Shown piece after piece: positions 37,788 through 46,292 of a stretch of DNA of 64,000 nt. Made by a program: the position numbers and the translations under genes. The notes beneath the pieces were generated by a model, which saw nothing but the letters and a program-made list of their open reading frames with translations, was not told where the DNA came from and made no database searches. The stretch is taken from the NCBI RefSeq assembly GCF_020515695.1, contig NZ_JAIWJA010000004.1, forward strand, positions 372,001-436,000, given 5' to 3'. Positions within the stretch are counted from its first letter, which is position 1. Every line of letters begins with the position of its first letter. This DNA is from Pseudomonas sp. MWU16-30317. Its GTDB lineage: Bacteria > Pseudomonadota > Gammaproteobacteria > Pseudomonadales > Pseudomonadaceae.

Positions 37788-38669
37788 ATGCACTTCGACC
37801 TGATTGACCTGCGCTTGTTCATCAACACGCTGGAAGCCGCCAATATCACCGCCGGTGCTGAACGAAGCCACTTGTCCCTGGCAGCGGCCAGCGCGCGGAT
37901 TCGAGCCATGGAAGCTTCGCTGGGTACGCCGTTGCTCAACCGCACTCGGCGCGGCGTCAACCCGACCCCGGCGGGTTTGGCGCTGGGCCAGCACGCACGG
38001 CACGTACTGCAACAGGTCGACCATCTACAGTTCGACCTCGCCCAATTCGCCCAAGGCAGCCAAGGCCAGGTTCGCCTGTTGTGCAACACCGCCGCGCTGA
38101 CCGAGTACTTGCCGGAACTGCTGGCGGGATTTCTTCAACGCTTCAGCGGCGTCGACCTTGATGTTCAGGAGCGCCCGAGCCTGCAAAGCGTGCAGGATCT
38201 GCGCGATGGCAGGGCCGACCTGGCGATTCTTTCCGACGCGGTCGATACCAGCGGACTACAGACGCTGGCGTTTCGCGACGACCCGCTGGTGCTGATCATG
38301 CCCCGTCACCATCCTTTGACCCAGACGCCAAGTCCTGACTTCATTGCCAGCCTCGACCATCGCCACGTCTGCCTCGGCGCCCAAAGCGCCCTGGCGCTGC
38401 ATCTGGACGAGCAAGCCCGACGCAGCGCTCGACGTTTGGCCGTACGGGTGCGAGCCGAGGGTTTCGACGGTTTGATTCGCATGGTCGCCCATGGCGCAGG
38501 GGTCGGCGTAGTGCCCCGCGCGGCGGCCGAGCGCTGCCACGGGCATCTGGATTTCATCATCGAGCCGCTGAGCGAACCGTGGGCCGCGCGCAAGCTTGTG
38601 CTTTGCGCTACAGACTTCGCCAGCTTGCCGGGGTATGCCAGGGGGCTCGTTGAATTGCTGCAACAATAG
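37788..38669 (+). CDS. LysR-family regulator
   Basis: A 293-residue transcription factor. The N-terminal HTH has FINTLEAANITAGAERSHLS and AAASARIRAMEASLGTPLLN. The effector domain contains LRDGRADLAILSDAVDTSGL and ends with a VGVVPRAAAERC stretch. It is divergent from the TauE/SafE permease gene, a common pairing where the regulator controls export of the anion it senses. The ATG at 37788 fits the usual LysR N terminus (MHFDLIDLRLF). Confidence 0.9.
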   Translation: MHFDLIDLRLFINTLEAANITAGAERSHLSLAAASARIRAMEASLGTPLLNRTRRGVNPTPAGLALGQHARHVLQQVDHLQFDLAQFAQGSQGQVRLLCNTAALTEYLPELLAGFLQRFSGVDLDVQERPSLQSVQDLRDGRADLAILSDAVDTSGLQTLAFRDDPLVLIMPRHHPLTQTPSPDFIASLDHRHVCLGAQSALALHLDEQARRSARRLAVRVRAEGFDGLIRMVAHGAGVGVVPRAAAERCHGHLDFIIEPLSEPWAARKLVLCATDFASLPGYARGLVELLQQ

Positions 38670-38687
38670 TGAAACGTGGGTGATCTG

Positions 38688-39089
38688 CTACCCCAGCCCA
38701 TGCGCATGGACGAAACACAATTTGTTGCCCTCCGGATCGCGGCAATAGGCGCCGTAATAATCCGCGGCATAGTGCGGCCGCAATCCTGGGCCGCCCTCGT
38801 CCGTCGCGCCCATGGCCATTGCCGTTTCCCACGCCTTGCGCACCTGCTCCTGAGAGCACGCGGCGAAGCTCACCTGCGTGCCATTGCCGGCCGAGGCTGG
38901 CAGACCGTTGAAGGGCAACTGCACGTAGAACTGCGGCCAGGGTTTGCCAGGCGCGTGCCACCCGGCGCCTGGCGGCCCGCTGTCGTCTTCGTCCGGCATT
39001 CGGACCAGCCCCAGGTGCGGCAGAACCGCCGCATAAAACGCGATCATGGCGCCCAGGTCGCGTGCACCGAGCTGAATGTGGCTGAACAT
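38688..39089 (-). CDS. VOC / glyoxalase-fold protein
   Basis: A 133-residue single-domain protein with the VOC fold: LGARDLGAMIAFYAAVLPHL at the N terminus, APGKPWPQFYVQLPFNGLPA, the central motif NGTQVSFAACSQEQVRKAWE, and the C-terminal metal-ligand segment YYGAYCRDPEGNKLCFVHAH. The H and E residues expected for metal binding are present in part. Members include glyoxalases, fosfomycin-type resistance proteins and many unassigned ones. It ends convergently 18 bp from the LysR gene; no operon. Confidence 0.85.
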   Translation of the reverse strand: MFSHIQLGARDLGAMIAFYAAVLPHLGLVRMPDEDDSGPPGAGWHAPGKPWPQFYVQLPFNGLPASAGNGTQVSFAACSQEQVRKAWETAMAMGATDEGGPGLRPHYAADYYGAYCRDPEGNKLCFVHAHGLG

Positions 39090-39196
39090 GGTATCTCCCG
39101 ATGCTGAATGACCAGCAGTCTAGACGGTTGCCGGATCATCCCAAGTGCAAGCGAATGGCATCGCCAACGATCTTCGCCAGGCGCTCCAGGCGGCAT

Positions 39197-39460
39197 GGTG
39201 TGGGCTATGCGGAACTGGCCACCCAAGCCGGCGCCGAACGCTCCGGCACGGCTCTGGCGATGGGCAACACGGGAGTGTTTCTGGTGCTGTTCGGCACACC
39301 GATCGTGGCATCTGCGCTGGTGGCGCATTGGGGCTGGGGGACGTTGTGGCTGGGGTGTGCAGTGTGCGGGGTAGCGGCGGCGGGGTTGTTTCCTCGGGTG
39401 GTGCGCAGCGCCAGCCCTTCGAGCGCATCGATACCGGAACCGCAAGTCGTGGGTCGCTGA
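39197..39460 (+). pseudogene. C-terminal remnant of an MFS transporter
   Basis: The frame reads GVGYAELATQAGAERSGTAL, then AMGNTGVFLVLFGTPIVASA and LVAHWGWGTLWLGC. This is the last two membrane helices and loop of a major-facilitator transporter. No N-terminal ten helices precede it; the upstream sequence in this frame is not MFS-like and follows directly on the VOC gene promoter. It is therefore a truncated relic, not a functional gene. Confidence 0.7.
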
Positions 39461-39520
39461 CGGCAGCGACAAGCTTGCGAAATGCCTGAACGGCCGCAGC
39501 AGGCCTGTACACTGAGCGCC

Positions 39521-41245
39521 CTACGCCTCATCCACCCTATCGAACGAATAACAATTTTTGCCCGCGCTCTTGGCCTTGTACATCGCGTGATCGGCATGCT
39601 GCATCAAGGTGCCGATGTCATCACCGTCGCGTGGGAACAGGCTGACGCCCATGCTGGCATGGATGTTCACGCTGTGGCCACCGATCAGCAACGGCAACTG
39701 CAGGCAAAGGTGCAGGCGCTGCAACAGGGTGACGATCTTCTGCGGGTCCTGGACGTTCTCGAAGAAGATCACGAATTCATCGCCGCCCAGGCGCGCCACG
39801 TTGTCGACGCCATCGCTGGCCGAGGTCAGCAGCCGCGCCACCGCCACCAGTACCTGATCGCCGAAGGCGTGGCCGTACTGATCGTTCAACTGCTTGAAAT
39901 GATCCAGATCGACGAACAGCAGGGCCATTTTCTGGCCGTTGCGCCGTGCCGCCAACAGCGCTTGGTCGAGCAGCTCGAAGCAGCGTCGGCGATTGGGCAG
40001 ATGGGTCAACGGATCGTGGCGGGCCAAATGTTCAAAAGCAGCGCGGCTGCGGGTGAGGTCTTCAAGCTGACTGAGGATTTCCTGCTTCATGGCCAGGAAA
40101 CTGCGCGCCAACACCCCTAGCTCATCCTGCCGCGGCGCCAGGGTGCTGATCTTGCGCTCGCGAGAAAACAGCTCGACGGCGTCAGTCATCTTGCGCAGCG
40201 GGCGGATCAACGCGCGCGAGACGATAAACGCTACCAGCAACGCCAGCAGGCTGAAGAACAGCGCGATGCGGGCGATAGCGGTGCCGGCCCGTGAGGCCTG
40301 CGCCAGCACGTGGGCCTGGGGCTGGCCGAGGCCCAGCACCACGAATGGCTCGGAGTTGCGGGTGTCGTTGGACAGCCGCACAAAGGCGGCCACCAGACGA
40401 TCCTCGCGAGGCTGCTCGACGCTGCGGCTGATCAGGCTATGGGCACTGGTGTCGCCCAGCAGCGTGCTCACGTCGGGAAACTCGTCCTGCAAAAACAGGC
40501 GCCGCCCCAGATCGAACCCGAACGTGCGGCGATGATCCGGATGCACCAGCAGGTCGCCCCAACGATTGGCCAGATAGACCTGATACTCGCTTGGCAGGTC
40601 GCTTTGCAGCTGGGTGAACAACTGGTCGAGGTCGACGTTGATCACCACCAGAGCGAAGATCTTGCCGTCCGCGTCTGCTACCGGCGTGCTGACATGCAGC
40701 GTCGGCTTGTCCAGCCCGGAATGCGCGCCCTGCTCGTGATTGATCACGATCGGCGAGATGCGCACCTCGCCTGGCTTCAGGCGCAGCGCCTCGAACACGT
40801 AGGAATAGTGGGCTTTTTCCTGCAGATCGGCGCCCTCGACCCGGACGATTCGCTGGCCGTCACGGTCCTCTCGCACCCATTCCAGGCCATGGTCGGTGGC
40901 GCTGATCAAGCGGATCTGCATGTAGTCCGGATGCGCGAGCAGCATCGCCCGGAACGACGCCGCCAGATCATCCTGCACGGTCGCACGCTGGCGCGGATCG
41001 CCGAGACTGCTCAGGCTCGCCAGGTGCGGGCCATTGCTCAACACCGTGGCGTCCAGCGAAATGTTGCGCAAGCTGCTGTGCAGGTTGCGCCCCAGCACCT
41101 GCGCCGAGGTCAGCAGATCGCGCTCGGCGGCCTGCAGCATCACTTCTCGTGAGTTGTTGTAGATCGAATAGCCGGCGAGCACCGTCGGCAGCACTCCGAA
41201 GACCGCCATCAGGCAGCCGAGCTTGAACGCGATACCGAACTTCAT
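39521..41245 (-). CDS. Cache-HAMP-GGDEF diguanylate cyclase
   Basis: A 574-residue membrane sensor. A first membrane helix is at about residues 5-27, then a periplasmic double-Cache ligand-binding region (about 30-290; for example HYSYVFEALRLKPGEVRISP). A second helix follows at about 300-322, then HAMP (IRPLRKMTDAVELFSRE), a short coiled coil, and GGDEF with the signature in ARLGGDEFVIFFE. No RxxD inhibitory site is present at the usual position, so product inhibition is unlikely. Its start overlaps the end of the polyamine-type binding-protein gene by 4 bp, suggesting the two act together. Confidence 0.92.
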   Translation of the reverse strand: MKFGIAFKLGCLMAVFGVLPTVLAGYSIYNNSREVMLQAAERDLLTSAQVLGRNLHSSLRNISLDATVLSNGPHLASLSSLGDPRQRATVQDDLAASFRAMLLAHPDYMQIRLISATDHGLEWVREDRDGQRIVRVEGADLQEKAHYSYVFEALRLKPGEVRISPIVINHEQGAHSGLDKPTLHVSTPVADADGKIFALVVINVDLDQLFTQLQSDLPSEYQVYLANRWGDLLVHPDHRRTFGFDLGRRLFLQDEFPDVSTLLGDTSAHSLISRSVEQPREDRLVAAFVRLSNDTRNSEPFVVLGLGQPQAHVLAQASRAGTAIARIALFFSLLALLVAFIVSRALIRPLRKMTDAVELFSRERKISTLAPRQDELGVLARSFLAMKQEILSQLEDLTRSRAAFEHLARHDPLTHLPNRRRCFELLDQALLAARRNGQKMALLFVDLDHFKQLNDQYGHAFGDQVLVAVARLLTSASDGVDNVARLGGDEFVIFFENVQDPQKIVTLLQRLHLCLQLPLLIGGHSVNIHASMGVSLFPRDGDDIGTLMQHADHAMYKAKSAGKNCYSFDRVDEA

Positions 41246-42285
41246 CGCACCTCCAGCAGCGGCGGTCGCTCACCGGAGACGATGCGCTGCCAGAGCGCGG
41301 CACGGCGCGCGTCGTCTTCGACCGGGCGCAGCCATATCAGGTGAACGGAGGTACTGGCGCCGTCCGGGTCCTGCAAGGTGTTGGCCAGCCCCTGGCGCTC
41401 GCTGAGCAAACGGCTGACCTGCGGCTCGAGCATGTAGTTGATCCACAGGCTCGCCAACGCCGGATCCTGTGCACCACGGCTGATGGCCCAACAGTCGAGC
41501 CAGGCCAGCGCGCCTTCGCGGGGGATGACGTAGCCGACATCCGCACCCGCATCTTGCAGCTGTTTGAGCTGCTGGCGGCCATAGTTGGCGAAGAGCAACG
41601 CCGCCTTATGGCTGCGAAACAACTCGGCGGCCTCCTCTGGCAGCGTGTAGAACGTCAGCACGTTGCGACGCAGCGCAATCAGGCGCTCGGACACCTTGGG
41701 GAAGTCCTCGGGCTTGATCTGGAACGGATCGCCGCCCAGCGACAGACTGGCCAGGGAAAAATTATGATTGCTGGTGTTGAACGCCAGGACCCGGCCCTGG
41801 AATTGCGGGTCCCACATGGCGTTGATGGAGTCCGGCGGCTGACTGAACTGCTTGCGATCGTAGATCAGGCCCATGTCCGACCACACATACGGCACCGCGT
41901 ACAGCTTGCCGTTGACGCGGATATCGGGAATGCGTGAGTAGTCGCGAAACCGCGGCAGTTGCTGAGCGGTATTACTCACGCGCGAGGGCGTCAGCGGCTG
42001 CAGCAGGCCCTGATCGGCATAGTTGTGGATTTCCGCGGTATTGGCCGCGATCACATCGAAGTTGGCGCCTTTGTTCTCGCCGATCTTGCTGCGCAAGGCC
42101 TCGTCGCTGCCCACCAGGGTGATCTCGACCTTGACCTTGTAGCGCTTCTCGAAGGTCTGCACCACATCACTGTCGGCATATCCCGGCCACGTCAGGACCC
42201 GCAGCGTGCGCGGCTCTTCGGCCAGCGCCTGGGCAGCGGTCAGGAACACCAATAGGGCCAACCAGAGGGGACGCAAGTAGGGCAT
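41242..42285 (-). CDS. PotD-like periplasmic binding protein
   Basis: A 347-residue family-1-type binding protein related to spermidine/putrescine receptors. A signal peptide covers about residues 1-22 (ending AQALA). The mature part starts LRVLTWPGYADSDVVQTFEK and has DVIAANTAEIHNYADQGLLQ, VNGKLYAVPYVWSDMGLIYD and ALLFANYGRQQLKQLQ. No ABC permease or ATPase genes are adjacent; instead the stop overlaps the start of a Cache-HAMP-GGDEF cyclase by 4 bp. This resembles the logic of Vibrio NspS-MbaA, where a PotD-like protein reports polyamines to a c-di-GMP enzyme (comparison, not shown here). Confidence 0.87.
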   Translation of the reverse strand: MPYLRPLWLALLVFLTAAQALAEEPRTLRVLTWPGYADSDVVQTFEKRYKVKVEITLVGSDEALRSKIGENKGANFDVIAANTAEIHNYADQGLLQPLTPSRVSNTAQQLPRFRDYSRIPDIRVNGKLYAVPYVWSDMGLIYDRKQFSQPPDSINAMWDPQFQGRVLAFNTSNHNFSLASLSLGGDPFQIKPEDFPKVSERLIALRRNVLTFYTLPEEAAELFRSHKAALLFANYGRQQLKQLQDAGADVGYVIPREGALAWLDCWAISRGAQDPALASLWINYMLEPQVSRLLSERQGLANTLQDPDGASTSVHLIWLRPVEDDARRAALWQRIVSGERPPLLEVR

Positions 42286-42715
42286 GGGCGGAGCTCGGGC
42301 ATGCGATGGCGCCGAGTATACAGATGGCAATGTGCCGCTGCTCATTATCGTGATTTGGAGGTGGACCTTTGGTCGGATGGTCGGCTCCTCCCAGCACTTT
42401 ACTCAAGCCCGACTTTTCAGGGAGCGTACGCCACCGTGACCGCCCCTTTGACGCGCCATTGGTGGGCTTCCTTGAGAAAATGCGCCGGACCACCCCGTCC
42501 GCTAGCTCCTGAAGCGCCCTGCTCTATAGAGAGAAACTGCCCGAAAACCCGCTGGGAAAGGTCCCAAGCGTAAGCAGTGCAAATGAGAAGAAATCTTAGA
42601 TACCAGCTGCCGCCCGCCTACGCTTCGCACGGCTGGCCGAGGGTATAGCCTCTGGTGCTGAGCCTTCATGGCTGCCGATTCCGGCCAATTCAAAATCCAA
42701 TCAGGCCTGCGGCCT
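42286..42715. other. Intergenic region without a recognised gene
   Basis: About 430 bp between the PotD-like gene start and the end of the M20 hydrolase gene. It presumably carries the promoter for the PotD-cyclase pair. Six-frame reading shows only short frames with no family pattern. I see no REP element, strong terminator or clear palindrome. The base composition is less GC-biased than in the flanking genes, compatible with decayed sequence, but no parent gene can be named. Confidence 0.5.
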
Positions 42716-43981
42716 CTACCCCGCCGCGCTGACCATCGCCCGCAACAACACCGCACACCCGGCGCCTAAATCCTCCGGGGTGGCGTTTTCGATTTCGTTA
42801 TGGCTGATGCCTCCCTCGCAGGGCACGAAGATCATCCCGGCCGGGCCCAGTTCGGCGATGAAGATCGCATCGTGGCCGGCGCCGCTGACGATATCCATAT
42901 GGCTCAAACCCAGTTGCGCGGCAGCGTCACGCACCGCATCGACGCACTCGGGGGCGAAGTCCAGCGGCGGGAAGTCGGCGGTGGGCGTCAGCACACAGGT
43001 CAAGCCATTCTGTGCGCAGGTTTCATCGATGGCCTGTCGCAACTCATCGACCATCGCCTGCAGCTTGTCGCTGTGCAGATGACGAAAATCAATGGTCATC
43101 TTCACCTCGCCGGGGATCACATTACGCGAGCCAGGGTGCAGGTTCAGGCAGCCAACGGTGCCGCAGGCATGAGGCTGACTGGCGTTGGCGATGCGGTTGA
43201 CCGCAGTGACCACATGGGCGGCGCCGACCAGGGCGTCCTTGCGCAGCGACATCGGCGTCGGGCCGGCGTGGGCCTCGACGCCGCTCAGGGTCAGGTCGAA
43301 CCATTTCTGCCCCAGGCAGCCCATGACCACACCGATGGTCTTGCGCTGGTCTTCGAGGATCGGGCCCTGCTCGATATGCGCTTCAAAGTAGGCGCCCACT
43401 GCATGGCCCAAAACCGGCCGCGGGCCGGCATAGCCGATGCGCTGCAGCTCATCGCCGACGCCCAGCCCTTGCTCGTCGCGCTTGGCGAGGGTCTCGGCGA
43501 GGTCGAATTTACCGGCGAAGACGCCCGAGCCCATCATGCACGGCGGGAAGCGCGAACCCTCTTCGTTGGTCCAGACCACCACTTCGATCGGCGCAGCGGT
43601 GTCGAGATCGAGGTCGTTGAGGGTGCGGATCACTTCCAGCCCAGCGAGCACACCAAAGCAGCCATCGAACTTGCCCCCGGTGGGTTGCGTGTCAATGTGG
43701 CTGCCGGTCATCACCGGTGCGCGTTGCGGGTCACTGCCGGGGCGGCGCGCGAAGATATTGCCGATGGCATCGACGCTGACCTCGCAGCCGGCTTCAGTGC
43801 ACCACTGCACGAACAGGTCACGGGCCTGACGATCGAGATCGGTCAGGGCCAGACGGCACACGCCGCCCTTGACCGTAGCGCCGAGCTGGGCGAGGTCCAT
43901 CAGGGACTGCCACAGGCGCTGGGTGTTGATCAGGGGGGCGCTGGTATTGAAGGGGCTGGTGGCGGTGGACAGGTTATTCAT
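42716..43981 (-). CDS. M20-family Zn amidohydrolase (allantoate amidohydrolase / N-carbamoyl-amino-acid hydrolase type)
   Basis: A 421-residue metallohydrolase. Metal-binding motifs: MTGSHIDTQPTGGKFDGCFG (His, Asp) and VVWTNEEGSRFPPCMMGSGVF (Glu pair). A lid domain follows around GVEAHAGPTPMSLRKDALVG, and a last metal His in SGAGHDAIFIAELGPAGMIF. The family hydrolyses N-carbamoyl amides such as allantoate, ureidoglycolate or N-carbamoyl-L-amino acids, releasing ammonia and CO2. The ATG at 43981 is chosen; an upstream ATG adds unconserved residues. It is the last gene of the ABC-amidase cluster, separated from the amidase gene by a REPIN. Confidence 0.9.
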   Translation of the reverse strand: MNNLSTATSPFNTSAPLINTQRLWQSLMDLAQLGATVKGGVCRLALTDLDRQARDLFVQWCTEAGCEVSVDAIGNIFARRPGSDPQRAPVMTGSHIDTQPTGGKFDGCFGVLAGLEVIRTLNDLDLDTAAPIEVVVWTNEEGSRFPPCMMGSGVFAGKFDLAETLAKRDEQGLGVGDELQRIGYAGPRPVLGHAVGAYFEAHIEQGPILEDQRKTIGVVMGCLGQKWFDLTLSGVEAHAGPTPMSLRKDALVGAAHVVTAVNRIANASQPHACGTVGCLNLHPGSRNVIPGEVKMTIDFRHLHSDKLQAMVDELRQAIDETCAQNGLTCVLTPTADFPPLDFAPECVDAVRDAAAQLGLSHMDIVSGAGHDAIFIAELGPAGMIFVPCEGGISHNEIENATPEDLGAGCAVLLRAMVSAAG

Positions 43982-44015
43982 GATGGTTCTCCAATGACAG
44001 GTGTGCAGTCGTCGC

Positions 44016-44104
44016 CGGCCTCTTCGCGGGCAAGCCTTGCTCCCACAGTGCAAACGGATCCAGCGTTGCACCGGTGGGAGCAAGGCTTGCCCGCAAAGGC
44101 GCCC
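44016..44104. repeat. Paired REP elements (REPIN) between amidase and M20 genes
   Basis: Left unit GGCCTCTTCGCGGGCAAGCC and then TTGCTCCCACAG; right unit GGTGGGAGCAAGGCTTGCCC and then GCAAAGGCGCC; spacer about 20 bp. The two arms form a long, nearly perfect hairpin in the mRNA between two genes of one operon. Such hairpins usually stabilise the upstream message or reduce read-through. Confidence 0.9.
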
Positions 44105-44115
44105 GCATGGTCACC

Positions 44116-45288
44116 TCAAATTCCAGCGATACGCACCGCCAGCTTGACCAAACTCAGATCACTCCCCCGCGGCCCCATCAGCGAGATCCCCAGCGGCGCG
44201 CCGTCCTTGTTGACCAGCGGCATGTTCAACTGCGGCATGCGGCACAGCACGGCGATGGCCAGCAAGTGGTGAGAGATCTGCCGGGTTTCTTCGATCTCTT
44301 CATCCTTGGCGCTCAGCAGCGGCGCGATGTCTGGCACGGTCGGCATCACCAACACCCGATTGCCCAGCAGCGCGTCCCAGCGCGCCGCGAAGGTTTCACG
44401 GAACGCACAGGCACCGTCGTACTGCTCATCGGTCACTGCCTTGGACCAGGCGAAACGTGCGGCCACGTCAGGCCCGAGGGCCAGGCCGTTGCGCTCGATG
44501 AACTCGCCTTGCGCCTCCCAGGCCTCACGTCCCTGGATATAGCGGAACGCCCAGTAGGCTTCTTTCAGGGACGGTAGTTCGCCGTCGAGTGTTTGCAGCG
44601 GGCCACCCACGGCACTGATCTGCGCCAATGCCGGGGCCAAGGCATCGATGGAAGCCGCCGGTAGCATCCCGAACAATTCGTCACTGCTCAACAGCTGCGG
44701 TTGCGCAGGCAGAGGTGCCGAGTCCTCGCCCAGCAGGCACTCGCCCACCAATCCGAAAAGCTTGGCATCGCGGGTGAAAAACCCGGCGGTGTCCATGCTC
44801 TCGCACAGCGCCTGAGTGTTTGCCAGCGAGATGCGCCCATGACTCGGGCGCAGGCCGAACAGCCCGCAGTAGCTCGCCGGCGTGCGCACCGAGCCGCCGG
44901 TGTCGCTGCCTATGGCAAAGTCGCACAAGCCGTTGGACACCGCCGAGGCCGAGCCCGACGACGATCCGCCGGGAATTCGATCATGGGCGGCGCCATTGCG
45001 CGGCGTGCCGTAGTGAGCGTTCTTGCCGCTCATGGAGAACGCCATTTCGTTGGTGTGGGCCTTGCCGATCAGTTCGGCGCCGGCATCGAGCAGGCGCTGG
45101 ATGGTCGGCGCGGTCTGCGTCTTGATCCCGGACATGGCCAGCACGTGAGGATTGCCGCCGCCCGTGGGGTAGCCGGCCACGTCGAACAGGTCCTTGGCAG
45201 CAAAGGTATACCCGGCCAACGGACCGCTGGCCGCGTGGGGCACGGCGACGACGGGATAGGGCATGAAGGCAAAGGCGGAATCGGTCAT
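44116..45288 (-). CDS. Amidase (amidase-signature family)
   Basis: A 390-residue amidase-signature enzyme. The catalytic triad is visible: Lys32 in TFAAKDLFDVAGYPTGGG, cis-Ser109 in PGGSSSGSASA, and nucleophile Ser133 in IGSDTGGSVRTPASYCG. It is shorter than typical GatA-like enzymes (about 460-490) and resembles the AtzE/AtzF-side branch in size. It should hydrolyse a small amide or carbamoyl compound imported by the adjacent ABC system. The ATG at 45288 overlaps the ATPase gene stop by 4 bp, tying it to the transporter. Confidence 0.9.
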   Translation of the reverse strand: MTDSAFAFMPYPVVAVPHAASGPLAGYTFAAKDLFDVAGYPTGGGNPHVLAMSGIKTQTAPTIQRLLDAGAELIGKAHTNEMAFSMSGKNAHYGTPRNGAAHDRIPGGSSSGSASAVSNGLCDFAIGSDTGGSVRTPASYCGLFGLRPSHGRISLANTQALCESMDTAGFFTRDAKLFGLVGECLLGEDSAPLPAQPQLLSSDELFGMLPAASIDALAPALAQISAVGGPLQTLDGELPSLKEAYWAFRYIQGREAWEAQGEFIERNGLALGPDVAARFAWSKAVTDEQYDGACAFRETFAARWDALLGNRVLVMPTVPDIAPLLSAKDEEIEETRQISHHLLAIAVLCRMPQLNMPLVNKDGAPLGISLMGPRGSDLSLVKLAVRIAGI

Positions 45289-46292
45289 GACAAGGACTCG
45301 CAAAGGGGTTGAACAGGCACCGGCTGCCAGTGGTGGCAGCTCACGCGGTGGTCGGCGATAACGGTTTCGATGGCAGGCACGGTGCTGCGGCATACATCGG
45401 TGGCCTGCGGGCAACGCGGGGCAAAGGTGCAGCCGGCCGGCAGATTGGCAAGGTCAGGGGGCGCGCCGGGGATGCTGATCATGCGCTCGCCCTTGCGCAG
45501 GCCGTCCTTGGGCCGGGTGCCCAGCAGCACCTGGGTATAGGGGTGCCGCGGGTTATCGAGCAACTCGGCCAGCCTGGCCTGTTCGACGATGCGCCCGCCG
45601 TACATCACGGCCACGCGGTCGGCCACCTCAACAGCGGCGCCGATGTCGTGAGTCACGAAAATGATCGACAGCCCCAACGCTTGCTGCAGTTCGCGCAGCA
45701 GGATCAGAATCTGGATCTGCACCGTGGCGTCCAGCGCCGTGGTCGGCTCGTCCGCCAACAGAATCTGCGGCTGACAGGCCAGCGCCAAGGCGATCATCGC
45801 GCGCTGGCGCATGCCCCCGGACATCTCGTGCGGGTAGGCGTCCAGGCGTTGTTCCGGGCTGGGAATGCGCACCCGCCGCAGCGCCGCCAGCGCCTGGCTG
45901 CGCGCCTCGGCCTTGGACAATGGCAGATGGCGGCGCAATGCCTCGATGATCTGCTGGCCGATGGTGTAGACCGGGTCCAGCGCCAGCAGCGGCTCCTGGA
46001 AAATCATCGCCGCCACCGGGCCGCGCAGGGCCTGCAACTGGCTGCGGGATAACGCCATAAGGTCCCGGCCGGCGATCTCGATCTGCCCTTCGATGCGCGT
46101 CGAGCGCTCGGAATGCAAACGCATCAAGGCGCGCAAGGTGACGCTCTTGCCCGAGCCGGATTCGCCAATCAGCGCCAGCACTTCGCCTTTGGCGACCTCC
46201 AGGCTGACGCCATTGACGGCCGACAAGGTCTGCCCCCCGCGCTTGAACCGCACCTTGAGGTCGCGCACGGCGACCATGGGTTGTTCGCTCAT
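45285..46292 (-). CDS. Oligopeptide-type ABC ATPase (DppD-like)
   Basis: A 335-residue ATPase: Walker A GESGSGKSV (residues 43-51), signature MSGGMRQRAMIALALACQPQ and Walker [13 protein letters not shown]. The C-terminal oligopeptide-transporter segment has CTFAPRCPQATDVCRS with conserved Cys residues. It pairs with the DppF-like ATPase at 46289-47347, whose stop it overlaps. The set drives import of the substrate bound by the 49365-51038 product. Confidence 0.93.
   Translation of the reverse strand: MSEQPMVAVRDLKVRFKRGGQTLSAVNGVSLEVAKGEVLALIGESGSGKSVTLRALMRLHSERSTRIEGQIEIAGRDLMALSRSQLQALRGPVAAMIFQEPLLALDPVYTIGQQIIEALRRHLPLSKAEARSQALAALRRVRIPSPEQRLDAYPHEMSGGMRQRAMIALALACQPQILLADEPTTALDATVQIQILILLRELQQALGLSIIFVTHDIGAAVEVADRVAVMYGGRIVEQARLAELLDNPRHPYTQVLLGTRPKDGLRKGERMISIPGAPPDLANLPAGCTFAPRCPQATDVCRSTVPAIETVIADHRVSCHHWQPVPVQPLCESLS

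Noticed and set aside
42166..42493. A possible small gene upstream of the PotD-like gene on the minus strand
   Set aside because: It overlaps the PotD-like gene in another frame and contains no recognised motif or Shine-Dalgarno.
42301..42573. Open frame of 90 codons in the 42286-42715 gap
   Set aside because: No family pattern, no ribosome site and mixed composition; kept as unassigned intergenic sequence.
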